In this document: positions 25,394-32,958 of the stretch, piece after piece
How positions within the stretch are numbered: the stretch's first letter is position 1
Layout: each line of letters begins with the position of its first letter
NCBI GenBank assembly: GCA_009841405.1
Contig: VXLV01000141.1
Coordinates: 39,284-103,283 of the forward strand
Direction of reading: 5' to 3'
Length of the DNA: 64,000 nt
DNA from: Chloroflexota bacterium
Lineage (GTDB): Bacteria; Chloroflexota; Anaerolineae; Aggregatilineales; Phototrophicaceae
The notes under the pieces: generated by a model
The model's database searches: none
What the model was told of the DNA's origin: nothing
What the model saw: the letters and a program-made list of their open reading frames with translations, nothing else
Program-made: the position numbers and the translations under genes

Positions 25394-26482
25394 ATGATCA
25401 TCAAGCGCGTTGACACGCGACGCTATATCCTGCCGCTGCGCCACCCCATGACCGACGCGACGCATGGCGTCATGACCCATTTTGAGGTGGTGCTCGCGCA
25501 ACTGGAGACGGAGTGCGGGCGCAAAGGCTACGGCTACACTTACACTATCGGCTGCGGCGGCGCGGCCATCAAGGCGCTGATCGAGCGCGATTTGCAGCCT
25601 CTGCTGATTGGCGCGGACGCCAACCGCATAGAGCAGATTTGGGAACGCATGTGGCGCTGCCTGCACTACGTTGGCCGCGGCGGCCTGGTCGCCTTTGCCA
25701 TGTCCGCCATTGACATCGCGCTTTGGGATCTCAAGGGGATTCGCCACGGGCTACCGCTATGGCAATTGCTCGGCGGCTACTCCAGACGGGTGCGCGCCTA
25801 TGCCGGCGGCATTGATCTACAGCTTGGCCCGGAAGAGCTGGTCGAGCAAACGCGCTGCAACTTGCAGCAAGGCTTCCGCGCCATCAAAATCAAGGTAGGG
25901 CGGGACAAGCTGTCGGAAGATGTCCAACGGCTGCGGGCGGTGCGGGATTGCGTCGGTCCCGACATTCCCGTGATGATTGACGCCAACATGCGCTATACGG
26001 TAGAGCGGGCTATTCGCGCGGCGCAAGCTTTCAAGCAACTTGACGTATTTTGGTTCGAGGAGCCGACCATCCCCGACGACTATGCCGGCATGGCGCGGAT
26101 CGCCCGCGAAGGCGGCATACCGCTGGCGGCCGGCGAAAACCTGCATACGATCTACGAATTCCGGCATACCATCGAGGTAGCGCAGGTCGCCTTTCCCGAG
26201 CCTGATGTTTCCAACATCGGCGGAATTACCAATTGGATGCGCGTCGCCAAGCTAGCCTACGCCCACAATCTGCAGGTCACGTCACACGGCGTTCACGAAT
26301 TGCATTTGCATTTGCTGGCGGCGATCCCAAACGCGTCCTATCTCGAGGTGCACAGCTTCGGGCTGGAACGCTTTATCAAGAACCCGCCCAAACTGACTGA
26401 CGGCATCATGACGCCATCGGACGAACCCGGCCATGGCGTGCGCTTCGACTGGGAGCGGTTGGCTGAGTTTGAGCAGGACTAG
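25394..26482 (+). CDS. Mandelate racemase/enolase-superfamily sugar-acid dehydratase or cycloisomerase
   Basis: A 362-residue enolase-superfamily enzyme. Visible catalytic residues are the KxK pair Lys165/Lys167, metal ligands Asp196 (IDAN), Glu222 (FEEP) and Glu248 (GEN), the Asp271-His298 dyad (EPDVSN and SHGVHE) and Glu318. This is the mandelate-racemase subgroup, which abstracts the alpha-proton of a sugar acid. The GYGYTYT, HYVGRGG and AGGIDL stretches resemble, from memory, 3,6-anhydro-L-galactonate cycloisomerase as well as related acid-sugar dehydratases. Beside GH117-like genes, a KduD-like SDR and a zinc dehydrogenase, the cycloisomerase is an attractive but unproven assignment. Divergent from dppB with an operator between them. 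Confidence 0.8.
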   Translation: MIIKRVDTRRYILPLRHPMTDATHGVMTHFEVVLAQLETECGRKGYGYTYTIGCGGAAIKALIERDLQPLLIGADANRIEQIWERMWRCLHYVGRGGLVAFAMSAIDIALWDLKGIRHGLPLWQLLGGYSRRVRAYAGGIDLQLGPEELVEQTRCNLQQGFRAIKIKVGRDKLSEDVQRLRAVRDCVGPDIPVMIDANMRYTVERAIRAAQAFKQLDVFWFEEPTIPDDYAGMARIAREGGIPLAAGENLHTIYEFRHTIEVAQVAFPEPDVSNIGGITNWMRVAKLAYAHNLQVTSHGVHELHLHLLAAIPNASYLEVHSFGLERFIKNPPKLTDGIMTPSDEPGHGVRFDWERLAEFEQD

Positions 26483-26505
26483 GCAAATGTTGTTTTTTCT
26501 GTAGG

Positions 26506-26517
26506 ATTGTCAACAAT
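26506..26517. promoter_or_regulatory. ATTGTNNACAAT operator (site 3)
   Basis: ATTGTCAACAAT, identical to site 2, lies 24 bases after the stop of the enolase-family gene and 327 bases before the ATG of the binding-protein gene. Further related half-sites (TACAAT at 26519-26524 and TTACAAT at 26525-26531) follow. A weak TTGTTT/AACAAT promoter overlaps it. Confidence 0.5.
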
Positions 26518-26616
26518 GTACAATTTACAATCATAGTCGGATTCAAGTAATTCCAAGAAAGAAATAAGAATGAATGCCGTTCCAACGCAATCTCCATAAT
26601 CTTCGAAAGCTTGTAG

Positions 26617-26637
26617 GGGCGAGCCGGTGGCTCGCCC
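26617..26637. repeat. Perfect 9-bp hairpin in intergenic DNA
   Basis: GGGCGAGCC and GGCTCGCCC flank a 3-base GGT loop, preceded by TTGTAG. No T-tract follows, so it is not a standard terminator. The form resembles short dispersed palindromes (GTAGGGGCG...CGCCC type) common in bacterial intergenic DNA. Confidence 0.6.
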
Positions 26638-26844
26638 ACGCTCGCCAAAGATCTCAGGACGCATATCGCATGACTAACTTGGAACTACTCAGTTCAACAG
26701 CGGGATGCGGATCGCGGCGATGAGCGCGTCAATTGCGCTCGCGTCTGCCCGGCAGCAGGAGCCCTTGCGAAAGGAGACCTATCGACTCGAAAATCGAATT
26801 CACCCATTCTGTATTGCTTGCGTTATTAAGGGAGGAAGACAACC

Positions 26845-28854
26845 ATGAAGCGCAGCATTCTTTGTCTGATGTTAATCCTCGTTTTGACCCTGTTCTCAGC
26901 CGCGGGGCTGGCGCAGGACATGAGCGAAGGCGAGCTTGTTTATCCGTTCCAATATGCCGACCTTGACGCCTACGCCGCCGCCACCGGCAATTCTATTGAC
27001 ATGTGGGGCGAAGCGCCGATGCTGGCCGAGCAGGTCGCCGCCGGCGAATTGCCGCCGGTCGAAGAGCGCCTGCCGTCCCAGCCCACGGTTGTGCAGCCAT
27101 TGGATTCCATCGGCGAATATGGCGGCGAACTGGCCGGCCCCACGACCAACCCGACCTGCTGTGGCTGGGATGTTCTGGAGATGCGCCTGCAAAAGCTGCT
27201 CACCATCGACACCGATCTGACCAGCATCATCCCCAATATCGCCCGCGCCTATGAGGTATCGGACGACCAGACCACCTTCACTTTCCACTTGCGCGAAGGC
27301 CACAAATGGTCGGATGGCACGCCCTTCACCACCGAAGACTTCCGCTTCTACTTTGAGGATGTCCTCGGCAACACAGACCTGACCCCCAACCCGGGCGGTC
27401 CCTGGGTGCTGGACGGCGAGTTGCCGCAGGTCGATATCGTCGACGAAACGACAGTGCGCATGACCTATCCAGAAGCGCGTCCCACGCTGCTCATCGCAGT
27501 CGGCAGTGAAGTCGGCCATCGCGGCTTCCGTCCCGCGCATTACTTCAAGCAAATGCACCTCGACTACAACGAAGACGCCAATGCGCTGGCGGCGGAAAAC
27601 GGCTTTGAAGACTGGGTCCAGCAGTTCAACGCCAAGATGACGCCCTACAACTTCACCTGGAATCTCGGCGCCGAAACCGATCCCTACGCGCCGACTTTGA
27701 ATACCTTTGTCTTTACCGGCGAGGATTCCTTCGGCAACAAGCGCTACGAGCGCAACGCCTACTACTTCAAGGTCGATACCGCCGGCAATCAGCTGCCTTA
27801 CACTGACTCCTTGCGCCGCATCCTGGTCGAGGACTTGCAAGTCCAGGATCTCAAAGGCATCGCCGGCGAATACAGCCACTACGGCTGGGGCACGCTCTTG
27901 AGCTATCCGACCTACCGCGAAAACGAAGAAGCAGGCGGTTATCGCACGGCGCTGGCGGAATACAGCCGCGGCAACGAATACTCGATCATGTTCAACTTCA
28001 CGACGCCGAACTTGGAGTTGCGCGAGATCTTCTGGGATATCCGCTTCCGCCAGGCGATGTCAGTAGCGATCAATCGCGACGAGATCAACGAGCTGGTCTA
28101 CTTCGGCCTCGCCAATCCATCAGCCAATTCGCCCGTGCCCACATCGCTGTTCTTCGAAGACTGGATGCCCACGCATTACGCGCAGTACGATCCAGACCTG
28201 GCCAACCAATTGCTGGACGAGATGGGGCTGGACCAGCGCGACGGCGACGGCTTCCGCCTGCGCCCGGACGGCGAGACGCTATTCATCAACTTCCAGGTGT
28301 CAGTGCCGGAAGACTCCTGGCGCCAAATCGGCGAATTGATCACATCCTACTGGAATGACGTCGGCGTCAAGACGAGCTACAAACTCATCGAGATCGGCTT
28401 GTATCGCGAATTGCGCGACGGCAACCAGGTGGACATGGCCGCCTGGGGCACGGACATGCTGGATATCGGCGAGGTGGCTAACGGTCTGGCGAATATGCGC
28501 CCGCATTGGGGCGCGCGCGCTTCCGGCCATCTTTGGCGCCAGTGGATGCAATCCGACGGCGAAGATGGCGAAGAACCGCCGCAAGAGATCAAAGACCTTT
28601 GGGCCGCCGGCGAGGCCTTTCTGGAAGCGCCTTACGGCTCCGATGACTGGCTGGAACTGGGCAAGGAATTCTACCGCTTGTCCATGGGCGGGCTCTATCA
28701 GATCGGTACCATCCAGCGTCCGCCGCAGCCGCTGCTCTTCAAGACGAATTTGAAGAACACGCCGCCAAACGACACGACCGGGCAATGGAGCTGGACCTAT
28801 CGTCAGTGGGTCATGTTCATGCCCGAGCAGTGGTACTTCGAAAGCGACATGTAA
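26845..28854 (+). CDS. Family 5 extracellular solute-binding protein
   Basis: The substrate receptor of a Dpp/Opp-type ABC importer. It is 669 residues long with a Sec signal peptide of about 23 residues (hydrophobic ILCLMLILVLTLFSAAG, cleavage after GLA). The mature part has the family 5 signature TFTFHLREGHKWSDGTPF near 150, and QAMSVAINRDEIN near 405 is also typical. At about 645 mature residues it is longer than the usual 500, as in binding proteins for large oligosaccharides. No lipobox Cys is visible, so retention at the membrane is uncertain. A good GGGAGG precedes the ATG. It is followed by a hairpin and then two GH117-like genes and a sulfatase, which suggests an oligosaccharide ligand. 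Confidence 0.9.
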   Translation: MKRSILCLMLILVLTLFSAAGLAQDMSEGELVYPFQYADLDAYAAATGNSIDMWGEAPMLAEQVAAGELPPVEERLPSQPTVVQPLDSIGEYGGELAGPTTNPTCCGWDVLEMRLQKLLTIDTDLTSIIPNIARAYEVSDDQTTFTFHLREGHKWSDGTPFTTEDFRFYFEDVLGNTDLTPNPGGPWVLDGELPQVDIVDETTVRMTYPEARPTLLIAVGSEVGHRGFRPAHYFKQMHLDYNEDANALAAENGFEDWVQQFNAKMTPYNFTWNLGAETDPYAPTLNTFVFTGEDSFGNKRYERNAYYFKVDTAGNQLPYTDSLRRILVEDLQVQDLKGIAGEYSHYGWGTLLSYPTYRENEEAGGYRTALAEYSRGNEYSIMFNFTTPNLELREIFWDIRFRQAMSVAINRDEINELVYFGLANPSANSPVPTSLFFEDWMPTHYAQYDPDLANQLLDEMGLDQRDGDGFRLRPDGETLFINFQVSVPEDSWRQIGELITSYWNDVGVKTSYKLIEIGLYRELRDGNQVDMAAWGTDMLDIGEVANGLANMRPHWGARASGHLWRQWMQSDGEDGEEPPQEIKDLWAAGEAFLEAPYGSDDWLELGKEFYRLSMGGLYQIGTIQRPPQPLLFKTNLKNTPPNDTTGQWSWTYRQWVMFMPEQWYFESDM

Positions 28855-28878
28855 GTCGCCCAAAGTACGAATAACCAA

Positions 28879-28914
28879 GTCGTGGCGTGGCGCCGGCCGC
28901 GCCACGACGCTTTT
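28879..28914 (+). terminator. Hairpin with short T-tract after the binding-protein gene
   Basis: Arms GTCGTGGCG (28879-28887) and CGCCACGAC (28900-28908) pair perfectly over a 12-base GC-rich loop and are followed by GCTTTTG. The T-tract is short, so partial termination is likely. That would lower expression of the downstream hydrolase genes relative to the binding protein. Confidence 0.5.
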
Positions 28915-28930
28915 GAAACGGGATGCTGCT

Positions 28931-30016
28931 ATGCCGCTTAGCGCCGCCATGCGACGCTTCAACAGGCCGGATAAAAACAACCCCTGGTTCGCAAAGTTCA
29001 AATACAGCAAGATTCAGGGTCTGGGCTACGAAAAGAATGTCGTCCGCCGCGATTGCAGTTCGATCATCCCGGTCGACGGCAAATACTACGTTTGGTACAC
29101 CCGCGCCCGGCAGCCCTGCCCGCCGGTCGGCTTCGAGCGCATGACCGCTGTCTTGCCGGCCACCCCCTGGGACCTCGCCGATGTCTGGTACGCCACGTCG
29201 CTTGACGGCTATCGCTGGGAGGAGCAGGGCCCGGCGGTAGAGCGCGGTCCCGCCGGCGCCTATGACGAGCGCGGCGTATTCACGCCGGGTGTTCTGGCGC
29301 ATGATGGGCGCTATTACCTGGTCTACCAGGTCGCGCGCTCGCCCAATTTTCGCGCGACGCCCGAGTCTATCGCCATCGCCTGGGCCGATTCGCCCGACGG
29401 ACCCTGGAACAAGAGCCCCGCGCCCATCGTCGAACCCGATGAATCCGGCGAAATTGACGAGAACGGCGTCCCGGAAGACGCGCCAGTCCAGGGCGCCTGG
29501 GACAGCCTGCAAGTTCACGATCCCGCGCTGCTATTCCGCGAGGGACAATTCTGGCTCTATTACAAAGGCGAGGGCATCGGCTATCACCATATGGAGTCCA
29601 AGTGGGGCGTCGCCATCGCCGATTCGCCTCTGGGTCCCTATACAAAATCGCCCTTCAATCCCGTGACGAACAGCGGTCACGAGGTCGTGGTCTGGCAGTA
29701 CGCGGGCGGCGTGGCCGGCCTGGTCAACCGCTGCGGTCCCGAGAAAAACACCATCCAGTTTGCGCCTGACGGCATCAACTTTGAAGTCATGTCGCAAGTC
29801 GTCGTCCCGCCCCAGGGCGCCGGGCCCCTGCACGTCGCTGACGCCGAGAACACCGAGCCGCTTTCGGGCTTCAGTTGGGGCTTGAGCCACGTCATCGCCG
29901 CCAGCTCGCATCTCATCAAGCAGGGGCAAGACCCCCTGGGCCTGGCCGCGATCGAGGAACCCTGGGACTTTCTGATTCGCTGGGAACTTGATCACGATCG
30001 CCGGACATATATTTAG
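28931..30016 (+). CDS. GH117-like glycoside hydrolase, second subgroup
   Basis: A 361-residue propeller hydrolase. It keeps VVRRDCSS (the Asp is kept but Pro is replaced by Cys), YYVWYTRARQPCPP, DSLQVHDPA, WLYYKGEGIG, NSGHEV and QFAPDGINF. With the next gene it forms a subgroup marked by NSGHEV and KGEGIG and by a C-terminal tail of alternating aromatic and charged residues. No signal peptide is present, so it is cytoplasmic. The ATG at 28931 matches the PLSAAM helix that opens the paralogues; a TTG 18 bases upstream is possible. It lies 76 bases after the binding-protein gene behind a terminator-like hairpin and 44 bases before its closest paralogue. Confidence 0.7.
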   Translation: MPLSAAMRRFNRPDKNNPWFAKFKYSKIQGLGYEKNVVRRDCSSIIPVDGKYYVWYTRARQPCPPVGFERMTAVLPATPWDLADVWYATSLDGYRWEEQGPAVERGPAGAYDERGVFTPGVLAHDGRYYLVYQVARSPNFRATPESIAIAWADSPDGPWNKSPAPIVEPDESGEIDENGVPEDAPVQGAWDSLQVHDPALLFREGQFWLYYKGEGIGYHHMESKWGVAIADSPLGPYTKSPFNPVTNSGHEVVVWQYAGGVAGLVNRCGPEKNTIQFAPDGINFEVMSQVVVPPQGAGPLHVADAENTEPLSGFSWGLSHVIAASSHLIKQGQDPLGLAAIEEPWDFLIRWELDHDRRTYI

Positions 30017-30060
30017 CCGCCCCAAACGATCTTTGTGGAACAACTGAGAGGCTGCCGCCC

Positions 30061-31143
30061 ATGATAAGCGCCGCCACACATCGCTTTCAAAAACGGGACG
30101 AGGACAATCCCTGGTTCACGCGCTTCCGTTACTTGCCCGCGCCCGGCCTGGGATATGAGCGCGGGGTCGTCCGGCGCGACCCGAGCTGCGTCATTCAAGT
30201 CGATGGCGTCTACTACGTCTGGTATACGCGCGGCGCCCATCCGTGCCCGCCGGTCGGGCACGAGCGCGCGACCGACACGCTGCCGTCCATGCCTTGGGAC
30301 CTCACCGATGTCTGGTACGCCACATCGTCCGACGGTTACGCCTGGCGCGAGCAGGGCCCCGCGGTCAAGCGCGGACTGGCAGGCAGCTACGATGAACGCA
30401 GCATTTTCACGCCCGACGTGTTGGCGCATGACGGCCGCTACTACCTGGTCTATCAGGTGACGGCTGCGCCCACCTGGCGAAGCACGCCGGAATCAATCGC
30501 CATCGCCTGGGCCGATTCGCCGCGCGGTCCCTGGCATAAGAGCAGCGCGCCCGTCGTCGAACCCGATCCCTCCGGCGAAGTGGATGTACGCGCCCATCCG
30601 GAGCAAGCGACCATACAAGGCACATTCGACAGCCTGCGCGTGCACGATCCGGCTTTGCTCTTCCGCGACGGCCGGTTCTGGCTGTACTACAAGGGCGAAG
30701 GCATCGGCCATAGCAACATGGACAGCAAGTGGGGCGTGGCCATCGCTGACGACCCGCTGGGGTCATACGAAAAGTCGCCGCTTAACCCGATCACCAACAG
30801 CGGCCACGAGGTGATGGTTTGGAATTACGCCGGTGGCGTCGGCGCCTTGCTGACCCGCTGCGGGCCCGAGAAAAACACAATTCAGTTCGCCGCAGACGGG
30901 CTCAATTTCCAGGCGCAGTCGACCATAATCGCTCCGCCGCAAGCCGCCGGCGCGCTGCGGATTGACGAGAGCCAGAACACTGCGCCGCTCGCGGGCTTGA
31001 GCTGGGGGCTCAGCCATGTGGCGACCTACAGTTCTCATGGCGTCGTGCAGGGCAGGGATCCACTGGGCTTGCTCGCCAACGACGAACCCTGGGACTACAT
31101 CATTCGTTGGGAGCGCCATGACAGGCGCCCCGGATTTGACTAG
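30061..31143 (+). CDS. GH117-like glycoside hydrolase, second subgroup
   Basis: A 360-residue paralogue of the preceding gene. VVRRDPSC, YYVWYTRGAHPCPP, DSLRVHDPA, WLYYKGEGIG, NSGHEV and GPEKNTIQFAADG keep all the conserved acidic and His residues. GAGAGG lies about 10 bases before the ATG. It has no export signal. Being next to a sulfatase gene (24 bases away), it could act on a desulfated non-reducing end. It probably arose by tandem duplication with the preceding gene followed by divergence, since the two proteins clearly differ along their length. Confidence 0.7.
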   Translation: MISAATHRFQKRDEDNPWFTRFRYLPAPGLGYERGVVRRDPSCVIQVDGVYYVWYTRGAHPCPPVGHERATDTLPSMPWDLTDVWYATSSDGYAWREQGPAVKRGLAGSYDERSIFTPDVLAHDGRYYLVYQVTAAPTWRSTPESIAIAWADSPRGPWHKSSAPVVEPDPSGEVDVRAHPEQATIQGTFDSLRVHDPALLFRDGRFWLYYKGEGIGHSNMDSKWGVAIADDPLGSYEKSPLNPITNSGHEVMVWNYAGGVGALLTRCGPEKNTIQFAADGLNFQAQSTIIAPPQAAGALRIDESQNTAPLAGLSWGLSHVATYSSHGVVQGRDPLGLLANDEPWDYIIRWERHDRRPGFD

Positions 31144-31167
31144 GCCGCGCGCGGGCTCTTGACATCT

Positions 31168-32814
31168 ATGTCTCGACCGCCGAATGTCATCTTCATCATC
31201 ACCGACGACCAGGGCTACGGCGACATCGGCTGTCACGGCAATCCCTGGCTGATGACGCCCAACCTCGACCGGCTGGCTGGCGAAAGCGTCCAACTCCACA
31301 ATCACCATCATGACCCGCTCTGTTCGCCGTCGCGGGCGGCGCTGCTGACCGGCCAGTACGCCGCGCGCAACGGCGTCTGGCATGTCATACAGGGCCGCCA
31401 CCTGCTGCATCCCGACGCGGTTACCATGGCCGACTGCTTTTCCGCGAATGGTTATCGCGCCGCGATGTTCGGCAAGTGGCATCTGGGCGACAACTATCCC
31501 TTCGCCCCGCGCTATCGCGGTTTCGACGAAACGCTCTGTCACAAGGGCGGTGGCGTGGGCGAGCTGCCGGACTATTGGGGCAATGATTACTTTGACGATA
31601 CGTATTTTCGCAATGGCGAGCCGCTAAATTGCGCGGGCTACTGCACTGATGTCTTCTTCGGCGCGGCGCTGGATTTCATCAGCGACTCGGTTGATACGCC
31701 CTTCTTTGTCTACCTGGCTACGAATGCCATGCACGCGCCTTTCCGCGTCGAGGACCGCTACGCCGCGCCCTACCGGGAGCAGGGCATTCCAAACAGGCGC
31801 GCGAATTTCTATGGCATGATCGCCAACTTTGACGAGAATCTCGGGCGGCTGTTGCAGCGCCTTGACGACCTGGGCTTGGCTGAAAACACGATCGTCGTCT
31901 TCACCAGTGATCACGGGACGGCCGCCGGTGTCGACCCGTCCACCGGCGCGGGCTACAACGCCGGCATGCGCGGCGTCAAAGGTTCGGTTTACGAGGGCGG
32001 TCACCGCGTCAGCTTCTTTATGCGCTGGCCGGGCCAGTTGCCCGCCGCGCGCCGCATATCGCAGCCGACCGCGCATATTGACGTCCTGCCGACGCTGGTC
32101 GACCTTTGCGGTATCCGCGCCGCAAATGCCGCGGACTTGGACGGCATCAGTCTGGCGCCGCTTCTGCGTGGCGAGACTGAAGATTTGCCCGATCGCGCAA
32201 TCGTCATCCAGTTGCAGCCCGATCAACCGCGGAAATGGCATCACACCGCGCTGATTAGGGGGCGCTGGCGCCTGATCAAGGGCGAAGAACTTTATGACGT
32301 CGAACGCGACCCAGGCCAATGCCGCGATGTCGCCGCCGAGTACGGCCAGATTATCGCCGCTCTGCGCCAGGATTATGACAGCTGGTGGCGGGAGATGCAG
32401 GACGCCTTCACGCAAACGGTGGCGATACCAATCGGCAGCGAACACGAGAACCCAACGCTGCTGTCAGCGCGCGACTGGCATCCCACCAGCGGGCGCGTGC
32501 CCTGGATGCAAGAACGGATCGACGATCCCGCTTATGACGCTGAGGGCTACTGGCTGGTTGACGTCCTCGACGCCGGCGTGTACAAGATTGAACTGCGCGC
32601 GCATCCGCGAGAAGCCGATTTGCCGATGGGCACAGTCGCGGCGTCGCTCGCCATAGGCGATACTGAGTACCGGCGGCCGTGCCGCGACACAGATGCCATG
32701 ACAGTATTCGATGTCGAATTGAACGCCGGCGTCACATCACTGAGTACGCTGCTGGTTGATGCCGCTGGCATCCGACGGCGCGGCGCCTGTTACGTCTATG
32801 CGAGCAAAGTGTAG
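31168..32814 (+). CDS. Formylglycine-dependent sulfatase (type I), cytoplasmic
   Basis: Hydrolyses a sulfate ester, most likely on an imported sulfated sugar. The 548-residue protein has the metal-binding NVIFIITDDQGYGD at the N-terminus and the maturation motif Cys52-Ser-Pro-Ser-Arg56 followed by AALLTG, where Cys becomes formylglycine. MFGKWHLGD and TSDHGTAAG are further active-site segments. About 110 C-terminal residues form an extra beta-rich domain. The protein begins MSRPPNVIF with no signal peptide, whereas most catabolic sulfatases are exported. No formylglycine-generating enzyme or anSME is in this window. The ATG at 31168 was chosen over a TTG nine bases upstream. Confidence 0.92.
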   Translation: MSRPPNVIFIITDDQGYGDIGCHGNPWLMTPNLDRLAGESVQLHNHHHDPLCSPSRAALLTGQYAARNGVWHVIQGRHLLHPDAVTMADCFSANGYRAAMFGKWHLGDNYPFAPRYRGFDETLCHKGGGVGELPDYWGNDYFDDTYFRNGEPLNCAGYCTDVFFGAALDFISDSVDTPFFVYLATNAMHAPFRVEDRYAAPYREQGIPNRRANFYGMIANFDENLGRLLQRLDDLGLAENTIVVFTSDHGTAAGVDPSTGAGYNAGMRGVKGSVYEGGHRVSFFMRWPGQLPAARRISQPTAHIDVLPTLVDLCGIRAANAADLDGISLAPLLRGETEDLPDRAIVIQLQPDQPRKWHHTALIRGRWRLIKGEELYDVERDPGQCRDVAAEYGQIIAALRQDYDSWWREMQDAFTQTVAIPIGSEHENPTLLSARDWHPTSGRVPWMQERIDDPAYDAEGYWLVDVLDAGVYKIELRAHPREADLPMGTVAASLAIGDTEYRRPCRDTDAMTVFDVELNAGVTSLSTLLVDAAGIRRRGACYVYASKV

Positions 32815-32821
32815 ACACACT

Positions 32822-32916
32822 GGCGGCATAGTCGCCGCCTACGCAAAATACCGTGTATCGCGCAGTGTTTTGCTCCCCCTCTCTCCTTGTGGGAGATGGG
32901 GCCGAGGGGTGAGGGG
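32822..32916 (+). repeat. Interspersed intergenic repeat, copy B
   Basis: About 95 bases aligning with copy A (reverse) at 14836-14946 and copy C at 37361-37453. The shared words are GGC--GTCGCCGCC, GCGCAGTGTTTTGCTCCCC and a GAGGGG-rich end. The second part folds into a stem of CCCC-TCTC-TCC with GGGAGATGGGG. It lies between the sulfatase gene and the unclassified hydrolase gene. Confidence 0.65.
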
Positions 32917-32958
32917 CGCTGCCCGTAAAGTAAACAGAGAGTTATTGGAGCGACGCTG

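Larger units (their letters stand above)
26483..26844. other. 362-base intergenic region with operator and hairpin
   Basis: This gap between the enolase-family gene and the binding-protein gene holds operator site 3 (26506-26517), an AT-rich stretch up to about 26600, a perfect hairpin (26617-26637) and a purine-rich stretch (AAAGGAGACC near 26768). I see no convincing gene, tRNA or riboswitch in it. The binding-protein message therefore either starts near site 3 with a leader of about 300 bases or from an unrecognised promoter nearer the gene. Confidence 0.6.

Noticed and set aside
26617..26637. The GC-rich hairpin as a rho-independent terminator
   Set aside because: There is no T-tract after it and it lies over 130 bases past the stop codon.
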